Origin: Bacteroidales bacterium UBA2030 | GTDB lineage: Bacteria; Bacteroidota; Bacteroidia; Bacteroidales; TTA-H9 | Assembly: GCA_002332755.1 (NCBI GenBank) | Contig: DDBO01000164.1 | Coordinates: 1-64,000, forward strand | Length of the DNA stretch: 64,000 bases | Direction: 5' to 3' | In this document: positions 1 to 7,284 of the stretch, piece by piece | Numbering within the stretch: position 1 is the stretch's first letter | How the letters are laid out: every line of letters starts with the position of its first letter | Position numbers and translations under genes: made by a program | The notes under the pieces: generated by a model | Databases searched by the model: none | The model's input: the letters and a program-made list of their open reading frames with translations, nothing else | What the model was told of the DNA's origin: nothing

Positions 1-1339
1 CATAGTCCTGCAAAACGGAGGGGGAACTGGCGAAGAGAAAATAATCTTCAAAGGCAATATAGCAGGCTTTTTCAAATTCAGGGAAAATGTTGTACAGAAA
101 AGGGCCGAAGACTCTTTTAAAATCAATGTTTCTATAAACCCGTTGATTAATAGCAAACAATTGGTTTTTCTCGTCTGTAACCAGGGTTTCGTTGAGCATA
201 GCACTAAAACGCTGAGGTTCTGTGCTTCGCATTACGACCAATGTATTATCGAGGGGATGATCATAGCCGGCATTCACCAGAGCCACTGCTATTTCGGTAA
301 GGCCCATTTCCTTCAGATTTTCCATGAGTGAAACAGAAAGTATTCTGGAAGGATCTCCACCGCTAATTTTGGTCAGGTAATTGTTGTATGAAGATACGAA
401 ATTATTGAAATTACTGAATGACAAATAAATAAAACTAGAGGTGGCCTCAGGGAGCAAATTCAATGCAGAGGGTTGGAGGGCTTCTTGTTCTTTAAACAAT
501 CGAAGAAAATCGAGGGCATCGGCCAGGGTATATCCGCTAAGTTGTACCTTTTGCTTTTGAATATAAATATCGAACACAGCATACCTGGCGAAATGCCTAA
601 GACGGGCAAAACCCGGAGTAAAGCCCGGAGCAGAAAAACCCATGACCAGATCGGGCAGTTGATTGAAATTGACCAGGAGAGTGGCATCATCAGAATGGCC
701 GACCGTCGAGAGAGCGGCCTTCATATCATTCATGGGGTTATGCGAGTCCTTGGCATATAGCTTTTCAATAGCCGATCCCAACAATTCCGGAGAGTAGGAA
801 GCCATGAAAAGCCCTTTACGGAAAGTATAATACAGCGGAGAACCGGCTGGTTCGGGCTTGGCAATCCTAATTTTTCGGTATTTTTTTAAACTTTCGGGAA
901 CCCCAAACTTTCTTCCTGCCTGATTGCCCAATAATCTGGTAAGAATCAGGTCTTCAACCACAGGATTGATCTCTGTCACGAAGAGAAATTCCTTTTTCCC
1001 AGAGGAAAGGTGATGAAGTGAGACGATAATATTTCTGTTTTCAAAAAATTCATCCGGGTTAATATGTTTTCTCAGGGCAGAGTCGATAGTAATAATTGCC
1101 CTATGAAGATGTCCAAATTCAGGGTTTTTGCAAAGAGACGTCCACAAGTCATTGTCATTCTTAAGTTTTTGCCAGATTTTCATGGGTTTTCCGGTTGAAA
1201 ACACCATACCGGCATTATCAGGCACAGCGTCAATTGGTTGGCGGGGGCTGTTTACAGCATAGTTATAGGCCCCGTATGCCAATACGCTCAGCAACAGAAT
1301 TCCGACAAACAGCCAGATACTATGTTTTGATAGCTTCAT
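1..1339 (-). CDS. DUF3352-like membrane-anchored protein (3' end beyond left edge)
   Basis: Reading the minus strand from the ATG at 1337-1339 gives an uninterrupted frame that runs off the left edge, about 446 codons. The N-terminus MKLSKHSIWLFVGILLLSV is a single membrane anchor or uncleaved signal. The rest is a soluble, probably periplasmic domain with many short hydrophobic strands and no catalytic motif I recognise. Length and character resemble the DUF3352 proteins of Bacteroidota, whose function is unknown; this assignment is from general similarity only. It lies downstream of rnhB on the same strand, with a 113-base gap that contains a possible own promoter (1411-1418) and a weak hairpin. 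The C-terminus is not in the window. Confidence 0.6.
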   Translation of the reverse strand, partial: MKLSKHSIWLFVGILLLSVLAYGAYNYAVNSPRQPIDAVPDNAGMVFSTGKPMKIWQKLKNDNDLWTSLCKNPEFGHLHRAIITIDSALRKHINPDEFFENRNIIVSLHHLSSGKKEFLFVTEINPVVEDLILTRLLGNQAGRKFGVPESLKKYRKIRIAKPEPAGSPLYYTFRKGLFMASYSPELLGSAIEKLYAKDSHNPMNDMKAALSTVGHSDDATLLVNFNQLPDLVMGFSAPGFTPGFARLRHFARYAVFDIYIQKQKVQLSGYTLADALDFLRLFKEQEALQPSALNLLPEATSSFIYLSFSNFNNFVSSYNNYLTKISGGDPSRILSVSLMENLKEMGLTEIAVALVNAGYDHPLDNTLVVMRSTEPQRFSAMLNETLVTDEKNQLFAINQRVYRNIDFKRVFGPFLYNIFPEFEKACYIAFEDYFLFASSPSVLQDY

Positions 1340-1410
1340 CAAATACCCAGGAAGAGTGGTCTAAATTGGTTTCAAAGAAATTAAAATAGCCGAACAGGCT
1401 AATTTTTCGG

Positions 1411-1418
1411 CAAAATTA
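1411..1418 (-). promoter_or_regulatory. Bacteroidota -7 box (TAATTTTG) before the DUF3352-like gene
   Basis: The minus strand reads TAATTTTG, matching TAnnTTTG, about 70 bases upstream of the ATG at 1339. No convincing -33 element is visible. A weak hairpin (AGCC-GAACA-GGCT, around 1388-1400) lies in the leader and could instead be the end of the rnhB transcript. Confidence 0.35.
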
Positions 1419-1452
1419 GGAGAATTAGGGCATTGTTTGTAAGGGAGAATAA

Positions 1453-2055
1453 TTAAAAGAGTTTCAATTGCATATTAAGGTGAAAGGATTTACGATGGAA
1501 AGGAGAATAACCCCATCGGTGAATGGCTTCAACATGCAGGCGGGTAGCATATCCTTTGTTGGAGGCCCAGCCGTATTGAGGAAACTGATCATGCAGCTTT
1601 ACGACAAATTCATCGCGGTGGGTTTTGGCCAGGATAGAGGCGGCAGCAATCGCGGCTAGTATGCCATCGCCTTTTATAAAACATTCGTGAGGTATATCTT
1701 GAAAATTTTTAAAACGGTTTCCATCCACCAGAATCAAATCAGGCGGTGGTTTCAATTGACTAAGAGCCCGGTGCATGGCCAGAATACTTGCATTTAGAAT
1801 ATTTATTTCATCAATCTCGTGGTGATCGGCTGTGGCAACAGCCCAAGATATGGCGTACTTTTCTATGAGGATACGAGCCCTTTCGCGTTGCTGAGGTGTC
1901 AACTTTTTTGAATCGCCGAGAACCGAAAAAGGGAAATCGTCGGGGAGTATTACAGCCGCTGCAAATACCGGTCCCATCAAGCTCCCTCTGCCAGCCTCGT
2001 CGCATCCTGCTTCGAACGAAGACTTGTAGCGAATGAGCAGTTCTCTGCCCTTCAT
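1453..2055 (-). CDS. rnhB: Ribonuclease HII
   Basis: A 200-residue protein of normal family length. It cleaves RNA in RNA-DNA hybrids and at single misincorporated ribonucleotides in the chromosome. The hallmark AGCDEAGRG is at residues 16-24, with catalytic Asp19 and Glu20, and a third acidic residue sits in LILVDGNRF near residue 111. The KTHRDEFV stretch follows in the expected place. The start overlaps the end of the upstream membrane-protein gene by 4 bases (ATGA), so the two are probably translationally coupled. The family assignment is secure. Confidence 0.97.
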   Translation of the reverse strand: MKGRELLIRYKSSFEAGCDEAGRGSLMGPVFAAAVILPDDFPFSVLGDSKKLTPQQRERARILIEKYAISWAVATADHHEIDEINILNASILAMHRALSQLKPPPDLILVDGNRFKNFQDIPHECFIKGDGILAAIAAASILAKTHRDEFVVKLHDQFPQYGWASNKGYATRLHVEAIHRWGYSPFHRKSFHLNMQLKLF

Positions 2056-3035
2056 ACTAAAAAATTATTTTGAATCAGTGCAATGCAAATCATCAGTAGG
2101 AAAACCAATTCACTTTTAATGCTTCTGTTTTCCTCACTGTAATAAACCGCAAGAAAGCTGCTCAGGGGTATGCTTAAAAGTGAGAGGTAATATATAAAAG
2201 TATGCCCTGAGCCTAAAGAAGAGAAAATAGAAACAATTAAAAACCAGATATGCAACCAGGTATATTTTCTAAATGAAATGGGCTTTTTGCCTGCCAGGCT
2301 GGCCACGTTGAAAAAGACCCAAATCGATAATAATGAGGTTGTTACTACGAAAGCCCACTCAAGAAGTGTAAGAGTGGGGATTTGAGGAAAATGCACTTCA
2401 TTCTGGATTTGTTGCCAGAGAAATCCCACAGGCTCGTCGAAAAAATACAACCCACCCAAAATCAACAAAATGGGATTGAAGAATCCGATGATTGTAACGA
2501 TTAATTCCCGCCAGCCTAAAATCGAATTTACAGAAGTAGCAAGAAAAACATAAACAATAAAAACTCCGGTTAAGGGATAACTAAGCGCAGCTAAACCGAT
2601 AAAAAAGGCTGCCCAGTATACCTGAATGGTATTTTCACGGGCATTCGACATGCGAAGAGAAAAGATCATAGTAATGGAAAGGAAAACCGTAGGCAACACT
2701 AATGGATGCAAGGTAAGAAGCCAGGGTGCATGTCCAAACAGGAGTATAAAAATCACAACACCGGTAAAACTGCGATAAGGCACATAACGATAATAACGAA
2801 GGGCATAATTAAAACCCATGGCCAACCAGAAAATAATGAAAATATTAAACCAAAAGGCCATGTAAGGTTGATATACAATAGGCCCCAAGAGCCATTTCTG
2901 AAAGGGAAAATTGCTAAAGTCGGGAACAGGAGGAGGGTTGAAAAATGCTCTGGCTCGTGTAACTACCAGAACCAGCAAGATTGCAAATACTTTCCGCACA
3001 GAACCTTTAACAAGATATTTTTGTAACATGCTCAA
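2052..3035 (-). CDS. Polytopic inner-membrane protein, possibly DUF6427 family
   Basis: A 327-residue protein with roughly eight to nine hydrophobic segments spread along its length and short, basic loops. It has no signal peptide and no transporter or enzyme motif that I recognise. It resembles the uncharacterised DUF6427-type membrane proteins of Bacteroidota in size and layout, but that is a guess. It starts 4 bases after the stop of the deacetylase-like gene (3040) and overlaps rnhB by 4 bases, so it is the middle gene of a three-gene operon. The real function is unknown. Confidence 0.7.
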   Translation of the reverse strand: MSMLQKYLVKGSVRKVFAILLVLVVTRARAFFNPPPVPDFSNFPFQKWLLGPIVYQPYMAFWFNIFIIFWLAMGFNYALRYYRYVPYRSFTGVVIFILLFGHAPWLLTLHPLVLPTVFLSITMIFSLRMSNARENTIQVYWAAFFIGLAALSYPLTGVFIVYVFLATSVNSILGWRELIVTIIGFFNPILLILGGLYFFDEPVGFLWQQIQNEVHFPQIPTLTLLEWAFVVTTSLLSIWVFFNVASLAGKKPISFRKYTWLHIWFLIVSIFSSLGSGHTFIYYLSLLSIPLSSFLAVYYSEENRSIKSELVFLLMICIALIQNNFLV

Positions 3036-3039
3036 TAAT

Positions 3040-4338
3040 TCAAATGACGGCTAATTCGACAATTTTACGATAAAGCTGCGGCCACCCAGCCCATCGCCCC
3101 TCACCACCCTGGGTTTCGTTATGCCATAGAGTTACCAGAACCCCTCTGTTTTTTTTAACCGTCGAAACCAGGGGATAGATTTTATCGAGGGCTTCATCAA
3201 TGCCCACCTTCAAATAATCTCTAAAGGTGCCATCCATAAATGTGATGGGATATATTTTTAAGTCGGTAGGTGCATCCAGTTCTAAGTCGTAAAACGGGAA
3301 TGGGGTACACACTCCGGCCCTAAATCCCGGCTGATCGGCAAAACCCATGGAATAATCTTCTCTAATGCCTGCTTGTAGCAAGTTGCGATAGGTCTTGGGC
3401 AAGCTGAGCCTCAGAAAATGCTGCCGACTACGCACAATTTCCATATTCAGTGCAGTTTGCAGCGCTTCAAGCTCACGCACAAGTTTCGAAATATCTGTAG
3501 CACTGTAATACGAAGGGTGAAGGCCAATTAAAGCTTCATCTGCCAAGCGCCTCAAAAGGTCAACAAAACCCGGATGATTCACCGGCAGATTTTTATCAAA
3601 AGGACTGTAATCGGCAAACAAAACGAAATAAATCGGTTCGACGCCGGCTTTTTGATGAATCTCTCTGAAATCGTCAAAACTATCAAAAGGATCGTGGGCA
3701 CCTCGAAACAAAACATCCCATCGCTGCCTGACATCGTTCCATTTTTTATCTAAAATGTCGCGGGCAAAACCACCCAGCGTCCTTACCAAACCTTTATACC
3801 TGAAACTGTAGGCTGAATCAATATCTACGGTAGGTTGAAAACGGTATGTGGCGGGTTGTAAGGTCAGGGCAGGATATTTACGATGAATTAGGGAAACTAC
3901 CCTTTCGGCCCATTCGTTTACCACGGGGCGATGAAGGAAGCCGCTTCGGTAAGCCAGGCTCTGGGAGGCAATAAAGCGTCCATGTTCATCTTTTTGATGC
4001 GGCTGATATTCTTCGTAGCGGCTCAGCATGAAGAAGGCAGCAGAAAAAGGGTCGAAGGGAAGGCTGGAAGCAGGATGTTTTACCGGGAACAAATTGCCAT
4101 GATTATCGGGCAAGGGGTCAACCTTTTCGCGAGTCCGGCGGAATAAGAGACCTGCAGAAGCAAAAAAAACAGCATCACCCTGGGGTTCATCTCCATAAAC
4201 CATTTTAGGCCCCTCAAAGGAGTTAAATTCCTCTGCTGAGGCAGTATAAACCGGCCTAAGGCCATACAACGAATTCAGCAAGTAATCAAAAGTGTACTTG
4301 ATGCGAGGTGTGATGCGGTTGACAAGAATAAGAATCAT
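3040..4338 (-). CDS. Polysaccharide deacetylase family protein
   Basis: A 432-residue cytoplasmic-looking protein without a signal peptide. The core begins near residue 165 with FQPTVDIDSAYSF, which resembles the Asp-containing first motif of NodB-type carbohydrate esterases. IGLHPSYYS near residue 275 resembles the later His motif, and VLVTLWHNE near the C-terminus supplies another His. The first 150 residues look like the extra N-terminal domain found in Bacteroidota members of this group. The substrate is unknown. It leads an operon with the membrane protein and rnhB. A TAATTTTG box sits 35 bases upstream, and dnaX is divergent. Confidence 0.75.
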   Translation of the reverse strand: MILILVNRITPRIKYTFDYLLNSLYGLRPVYTASAEEFNSFEGPKMVYGDEPQGDAVFFASAGLLFRRTREKVDPLPDNHGNLFPVKHPASSLPFDPFSAAFFMLSRYEEYQPHQKDEHGRFIASQSLAYRSGFLHRPVVNEWAERVVSLIHRKYPALTLQPATYRFQPTVDIDSAYSFRYKGLVRTLGGFARDILDKKWNDVRQRWDVLFRGAHDPFDSFDDFREIHQKAGVEPIYFVLFADYSPFDKNLPVNHPGFVDLLRRLADEALIGLHPSYYSATDISKLVRELEALQTALNMEIVRSRQHFLRLSLPKTYRNLLQAGIREDYSMGFADQPGFRAGVCTPFPFYDLELDAPTDLKIYPITFMDGTFRDYLKVGIDEALDKIYPLVSTVKKNRGVLVTLWHNETQGGEGRWAGWPQLYRKIVELAVI

Positions 4339-4372
4339 GGCAAAGGGGCTGAATGTAATGCCGGAGCCTGCG

Positions 4373-4380
4373 CAAAATTA
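4373..4380 (-). promoter_or_regulatory. Bacteroidota -7 box (TAATTTTG)
   Basis: Minus-strand TAATTTTG lies 35 bases upstream of the deacetylase-like start at 4338. It is one half of a divergent promoter region shared with dnaX. Confidence 0.4.
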
Positions 4381-4435
4381 AGAAGTTATTGCAAGGCATA
4401 AAGAAAAAGGGAAGGCTGTTTCGGGAAAAAAGAAC

Positions 4436-4443
4436 TAAGTTTG
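4436..4443 (+). promoter_or_regulatory. Bacteroidota -7 box (TAAGTTTG) for dnaX
   Basis: TAAGTTTG fits TAnnTTTG and lies 25 bases before the dnaX ATG at 4469. This gives a short leader with no obvious Shine-Dalgarno sequence, as is common in this phylum. Confidence 0.45.
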
Positions 4444-4468
4444 ACCCCTGAAAATTTGTGTTGAAAGC

Positions 4469-6256
4469 ATGGAGAAACAAGCCACTGAGTCAGGCACTTT
4501 CATTGTATCAGCCCGTAAATACAGGCCTGGCACCTTCGATATGGTCATCGGACAAGATCACATTATCAAGACCCTAAAGAATGCTTTGCGTACCAACCAA
4601 TTGGCACAGGCTTTTTTGTTTACGGGTCCGCGTGGTGTAGGAAAAACCACTACCGCACGCCTGCTTGCCAAAGTAATCAACTGCGATAACATTACGGCCG
4701 ACTTCGAGCCCTGCAACAATTGCCCCTCGTGCATTGCATTCAACAACAATGCTTCCTTAAATGTTTTTGAGCTTGATGCAGCTTCCAACAATTCTGTGGA
4801 AGACATTCGCAGCCTTATTGAAAAAATCAGGGTAATGCCCCAACAGGGGAAATTCAAGGTGTACATCATCGACGAAGTACACATGTTATCCACAAGTGCT
4901 TTCAATGCTTTTTTAAAAACCCTGGAAGAACCACCGGCTTATGTTAAGTTTATTCTGGCTACTACCGAGAAACATAAAATCATGCCGACAATCCTCTCGA
5001 GGTGCCAGGTATACGATTTCAAGAGAATTTCCATTCAAGACATTATTTATCAACTAAAATTTGTAGCCAGCCACGAAGGCATTGAAGCCGAAGAGCAAGC
5101 GCTTCATGTTATAGCTGAAAAAGCCGATGGGGCTTTGCGCGATGCACTTTCTATTTTCGACCAGCTGGCCACCTATGCCGGAGGTCATCTTACTTATACA
5201 AGGGTAGCCGAAAGCCTCAATGTGTTGAGCTACGAGGACTATTTTAAACTTACCGACTTGTTGCTTGCGGGCGACATGTTTGGATCGGTATTGAAGTTAG
5301 ATGAGGTTATCTCCCGCGGATTCGATGGTCAGGCCTTTATCAATGGCTTGGCCACCCATTTCAGGAGTTTGTGGATGTGCAAAAGTCCAGGTACCGAAAA
5401 GCTAATAGAAGCTTCCGAACAGGTGAAGGAGCTTTTCCGTCAGCAAGCTGGCAGAGCTCCTCTCTCCTTTATTGCCCTAGCCCTCGATCTGATGAATCAG
5501 TGCGACATCAATTACCGTAACAGCAATAACCGCAGGTTGTTAGTAGAACTAACCCTGATAAAAATCTGCCAGTTGATTAAAAATCCTGTGCAGGAAAATA
5601 CGGTTTCAGCAAATCAGCAAGCCAAAGAAAGTACGCCTGCTTATCAAAAGACCCCTCCTCCTCCCATCCCCCCCTCTCAGTCACCTGGCCCACAAGCACC
5701 ACCCTCAAAGCAGGTTACGGAAACCAATCATCCGCCCAAAACCGACAGCCGCCCCTCAGGCTTATCTCCTTTTGGCCTTAAAACAGGTAATATTAAGAAT
5801 TTGAATCGCCAGAGCCCTGAAAATGGGACCGGGAACCATGTTTCGGAATCTCAGGAATCGGACCCGGAAGATGAGTCAGAGCCTGCGGCATCGTATTTTA
5901 CTGAAGAACAATTACAACGTGCCTGGCGCCTGTTTCTGGAAAACCTCACCGAGGAAGATAAAAACCTGGCCATATCTCTTAAAGCTGCCAATATAAGAAA
6001 AGCATCAGAAGACACAATCGAGTTTGAGGCAATACACAGCCTTCTCGAAAAAGACCTCAACGATAACAGGCAGCGGATTTTGAGTCATCTGAAAGAGCAC
6101 CTCAATACCGGCCGGCTCAAAATGGTAATAACTATCAGCAATGATGAAACTGTCCAAGTAGCCTATACCCCAAAAGAGAAAATTCAGCAAATCGCTCAAT
6201 CCTGGCCCAATGTGGCTGAATTTATAGAAAAATTGAACCTGGAAGTCAAACTTTAG
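4469..6256 (+). CDS. dnaX: DNA polymerase III subunits gamma and tau
   Basis: A 595-residue clamp-loader ATPase that loads the sliding clamp during replication. The AAA+ module holds Walker A GPRGVGKT at residues 53-60, a four-cysteine zinc module (Cys72, 82, 85, 88) and the Walker B type sequence IIDEVHMLS near residue 125. It is followed by the collar domain and a Pro/Ser-rich linker from about residue 385 to 470, then a C-terminal tau-type domain. A run of seven C at 5668-5674 is placed in the zero frame as a X_XXY_YYZ heptamer inside the linker (see findings). The gene stands alone; the next strong terminator is about 240 bases downstream. Confidence 0.97.
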   Translation: MEKQATESGTFIVSARKYRPGTFDMVIGQDHIIKTLKNALRTNQLAQAFLFTGPRGVGKTTTARLLAKVINCDNITADFEPCNNCPSCIAFNNNASLNVFELDAASNNSVEDIRSLIEKIRVMPQQGKFKVYIIDEVHMLSTSAFNAFLKTLEEPPAYVKFILATTEKHKIMPTILSRCQVYDFKRISIQDIIYQLKFVASHEGIEAEEQALHVIAEKADGALRDALSIFDQLATYAGGHLTYTRVAESLNVLSYEDYFKLTDLLLAGDMFGSVLKLDEVISRGFDGQAFINGLATHFRSLWMCKSPGTEKLIEASEQVKELFRQQAGRAPLSFIALALDLMNQCDINYRNSNNRRLLVELTLIKICQLIKNPVQENTVSANQQAKESTPAYQKTPPPPIPPSQSPGPQAPPSKQVTETNHPPKTDSRPSGLSPFGLKTGNIKNLNRQSPENGTGNHVSESQESDPEDESEPAASYFTEEQLQRAWRLFLENLTEEDKNLAISLKAANIRKASEDTIEFEAIHSLLEKDLNDNRQRILSHLKEHLNTGRLKMVITISNDETVQVAYTPKEKIQQIAQSWPNVAEFIEKLNLEVKL

Positions 6257-6427
6257 TCGTATTCAAAATTCAAAGATACCCTTGTAGCAAGGAATTTTCC
6301 GTTTTGAAAAAATCCCCTTTTCAAATCGAAAACCCAAACCTTTTGCATCAAAGTGAGGCTTCTTTACAACTAAAAACGAAAAGCTTGCACCATCATCAAT
6401 TTAAAATTTTTATTTTGATTATGATTT

Positions 6428-6443
6428 TTGGCACAATTATTGT
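6428..6443 (+). promoter_or_regulatory. Candidate sigma-54 (-24/-12) promoter
   Basis: TTGGCACAATTATTGT matches TGGCAC-N5-TTG with the GG and the -12 G 12 bases apart, as in RpoN promoters. The only departure is T for C at the -12 GC. The expected start is near 6455. No known gene begins downstream on this strand; a perfect intrinsic terminator follows at 6499. The site has the same architecture as the one at 30155-30171. Found by eye; intergenic AT-rich DNA can give chance matches. Confidence 0.4.
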
Positions 6444-6454
6444 TTATGATAAGA

Positions 6455-6525
6455 GGTTTTGGTTAACATTCATTGGATTTTGGTTAGTGATGAAGGTGCA
6501 GGCTACTGAGGTAGCCTGTTTTTTT
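6455..6525 (+). ncRNA. Candidate small RNA of about 70 nt, sigma-54 driven
   Basis: The stretch between the predicted sigma-54 start (about 6455) and the end of the U-tract at 6525 would give a 71-nt transcript. Its 5' part is unstructured and holds a direct repeat of TTTTGGTTA (6457-6465 and 6478-6486), a possible antisense seed. The 3' end is an 8-bp GC-containing hairpin plus seven U. It does not encode a credible protein and matches no family I recognise. An alternative reading is simply the dnaX terminator with a chance promoter-like sequence. Confidence 0.3.
6499..6525 (+). terminator. Rho-independent terminator
   Basis: CAGGCTAC, loop TGAG, GTAGCCTG, then seven T. The stem is perfect. 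Only the plus strand carries a T-tract, so it ends transcription coming from dnaX or from the candidate small RNA, and not the convergent gene at 6555. Confidence 0.85.
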
Positions 6526-6554
6526 ATACAGGCCCCCAGAAAGGGTAAAAAGGG

Positions 6555-7136
6555 TCATTCCTCATTGTCCCAGGGTATGCTGGCAAAACCAGCAAACTGC
6601 CCATACCATTCTTCCATGAGCACACCGTTGGCATAAGTTGCCTTATATCTTACCGAGCCATCAGGAAAAAGCAACCTCCATTCTCCATCCATCCGACCGT
6701 TACGAAAGAATCCTTCAACTACCCGTTGTCCATACCGGTTGAAACGAATATAAACGCCCTCTTTTACCCCTTTCGCATAAAAGCTCACTTCTTTAACTTT
6801 TCCATTGTTATAATACACTGCAGCTCTACCCTGTGGTAATCCTTCCGAAAACTCAACCATGGCCTTCAGTTTTTTAAGCTTATTGTAGTATAAGGCAATA
6901 CCTGTGTATGGGCGACCATCCAGCGTGGTATAACGTTGACTGGCTTTATCAAAACTTATTCGATGATTGCCTTTTTGAATAAAGTTGTCGGCCATAGTCC
7001 CTTTATATCCCGGCTGAGCCACTATTTCAGCCGCCATGGTTCTGTAATCAAATTTCTGAGGCTTTAAAAAAAAGGCGTAAACGCTCAAAGCCAGTGATAA
7101 AAGAAATAATATCCAAAGGAATAATCTTGTTTTCAT
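6555..7136 (-). CDS. MORN-like / YwqK-type repeat protein
   Basis: A 193-residue protein with an N-terminal membrane segment (about residues 5-23) and a C-terminal series of short repeats of the pattern Y-x-x-G-x-x-x-G, for example EGLPQGRAAVYYNNGKVKE, KGVKEGVYIRFNRYGQRV and NGRMDGEWRLLFPDGSVR. These are the degenerate MORN repeats of the YwqK family. Some databases label such proteins toxin-antitoxin components, but nothing here supports a toxin partner. It is probably anchored in the envelope and faces the periplasm. It has its own -7 box at 7156 and stands alone. Confidence 0.75.
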   Translation of the reverse strand: MKTRLFLWILFLLSLALSVYAFFLKPQKFDYRTMAAEIVAQPGYKGTMADNFIQKGNHRISFDKASQRYTTLDGRPYTGIALYYNKLKKLKAMVEFSEGLPQGRAAVYYNNGKVKEVSFYAKGVKEGVYIRFNRYGQRVVEGFFRNGRMDGEWRLLFPDGSVRYKATYANGVLMEEWYGQFAGFASIPWDNEE

Positions 7137-7155
7137 TTCAACATCAGCTTTGGTT

Positions 7156-7163
7156 CAAAGGTA
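7156..7163 (-). promoter_or_regulatory. Bacteroidota -7 box (TACCTTTG)
   Basis: Minus-strand TACCTTTG lies 20 bases upstream of the start at 7136. It is the commonest form of the box in this window. Confidence 0.5.
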
Positions 7164-7232
7164 ATAAATAAAAGACACCTATATGTTTTTCAATAGTTTT
7201 CTTTAGCAATATCTCTAACTTTGAATAGATAT

Positions 7233-7258
7233 AAAAAAAGAGCCGAGTGTCTCTCGGC
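7233..7258 (-). terminator. Rho-independent terminator of the M16 protease gene
   Basis: On the minus strand GCCGAG, loop AGACA, CTCGGC, then TC and seven T. It lies 27 bases beyond the protease stop codon. Confidence 0.85.
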
Positions 7259-7284
7259 CCTTGAAAATTTAGCTAATCGGCAAG

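Noticed and set aside
6304..6636. Plus-strand open frame of 110 codons between dnaX and the YwqK-type gene
   Set aside because: It runs through the terminator at 6499 and into the antisense strand of the YwqK-type gene. Its composition is unlike a protein and it has no promoter that would fit its start.
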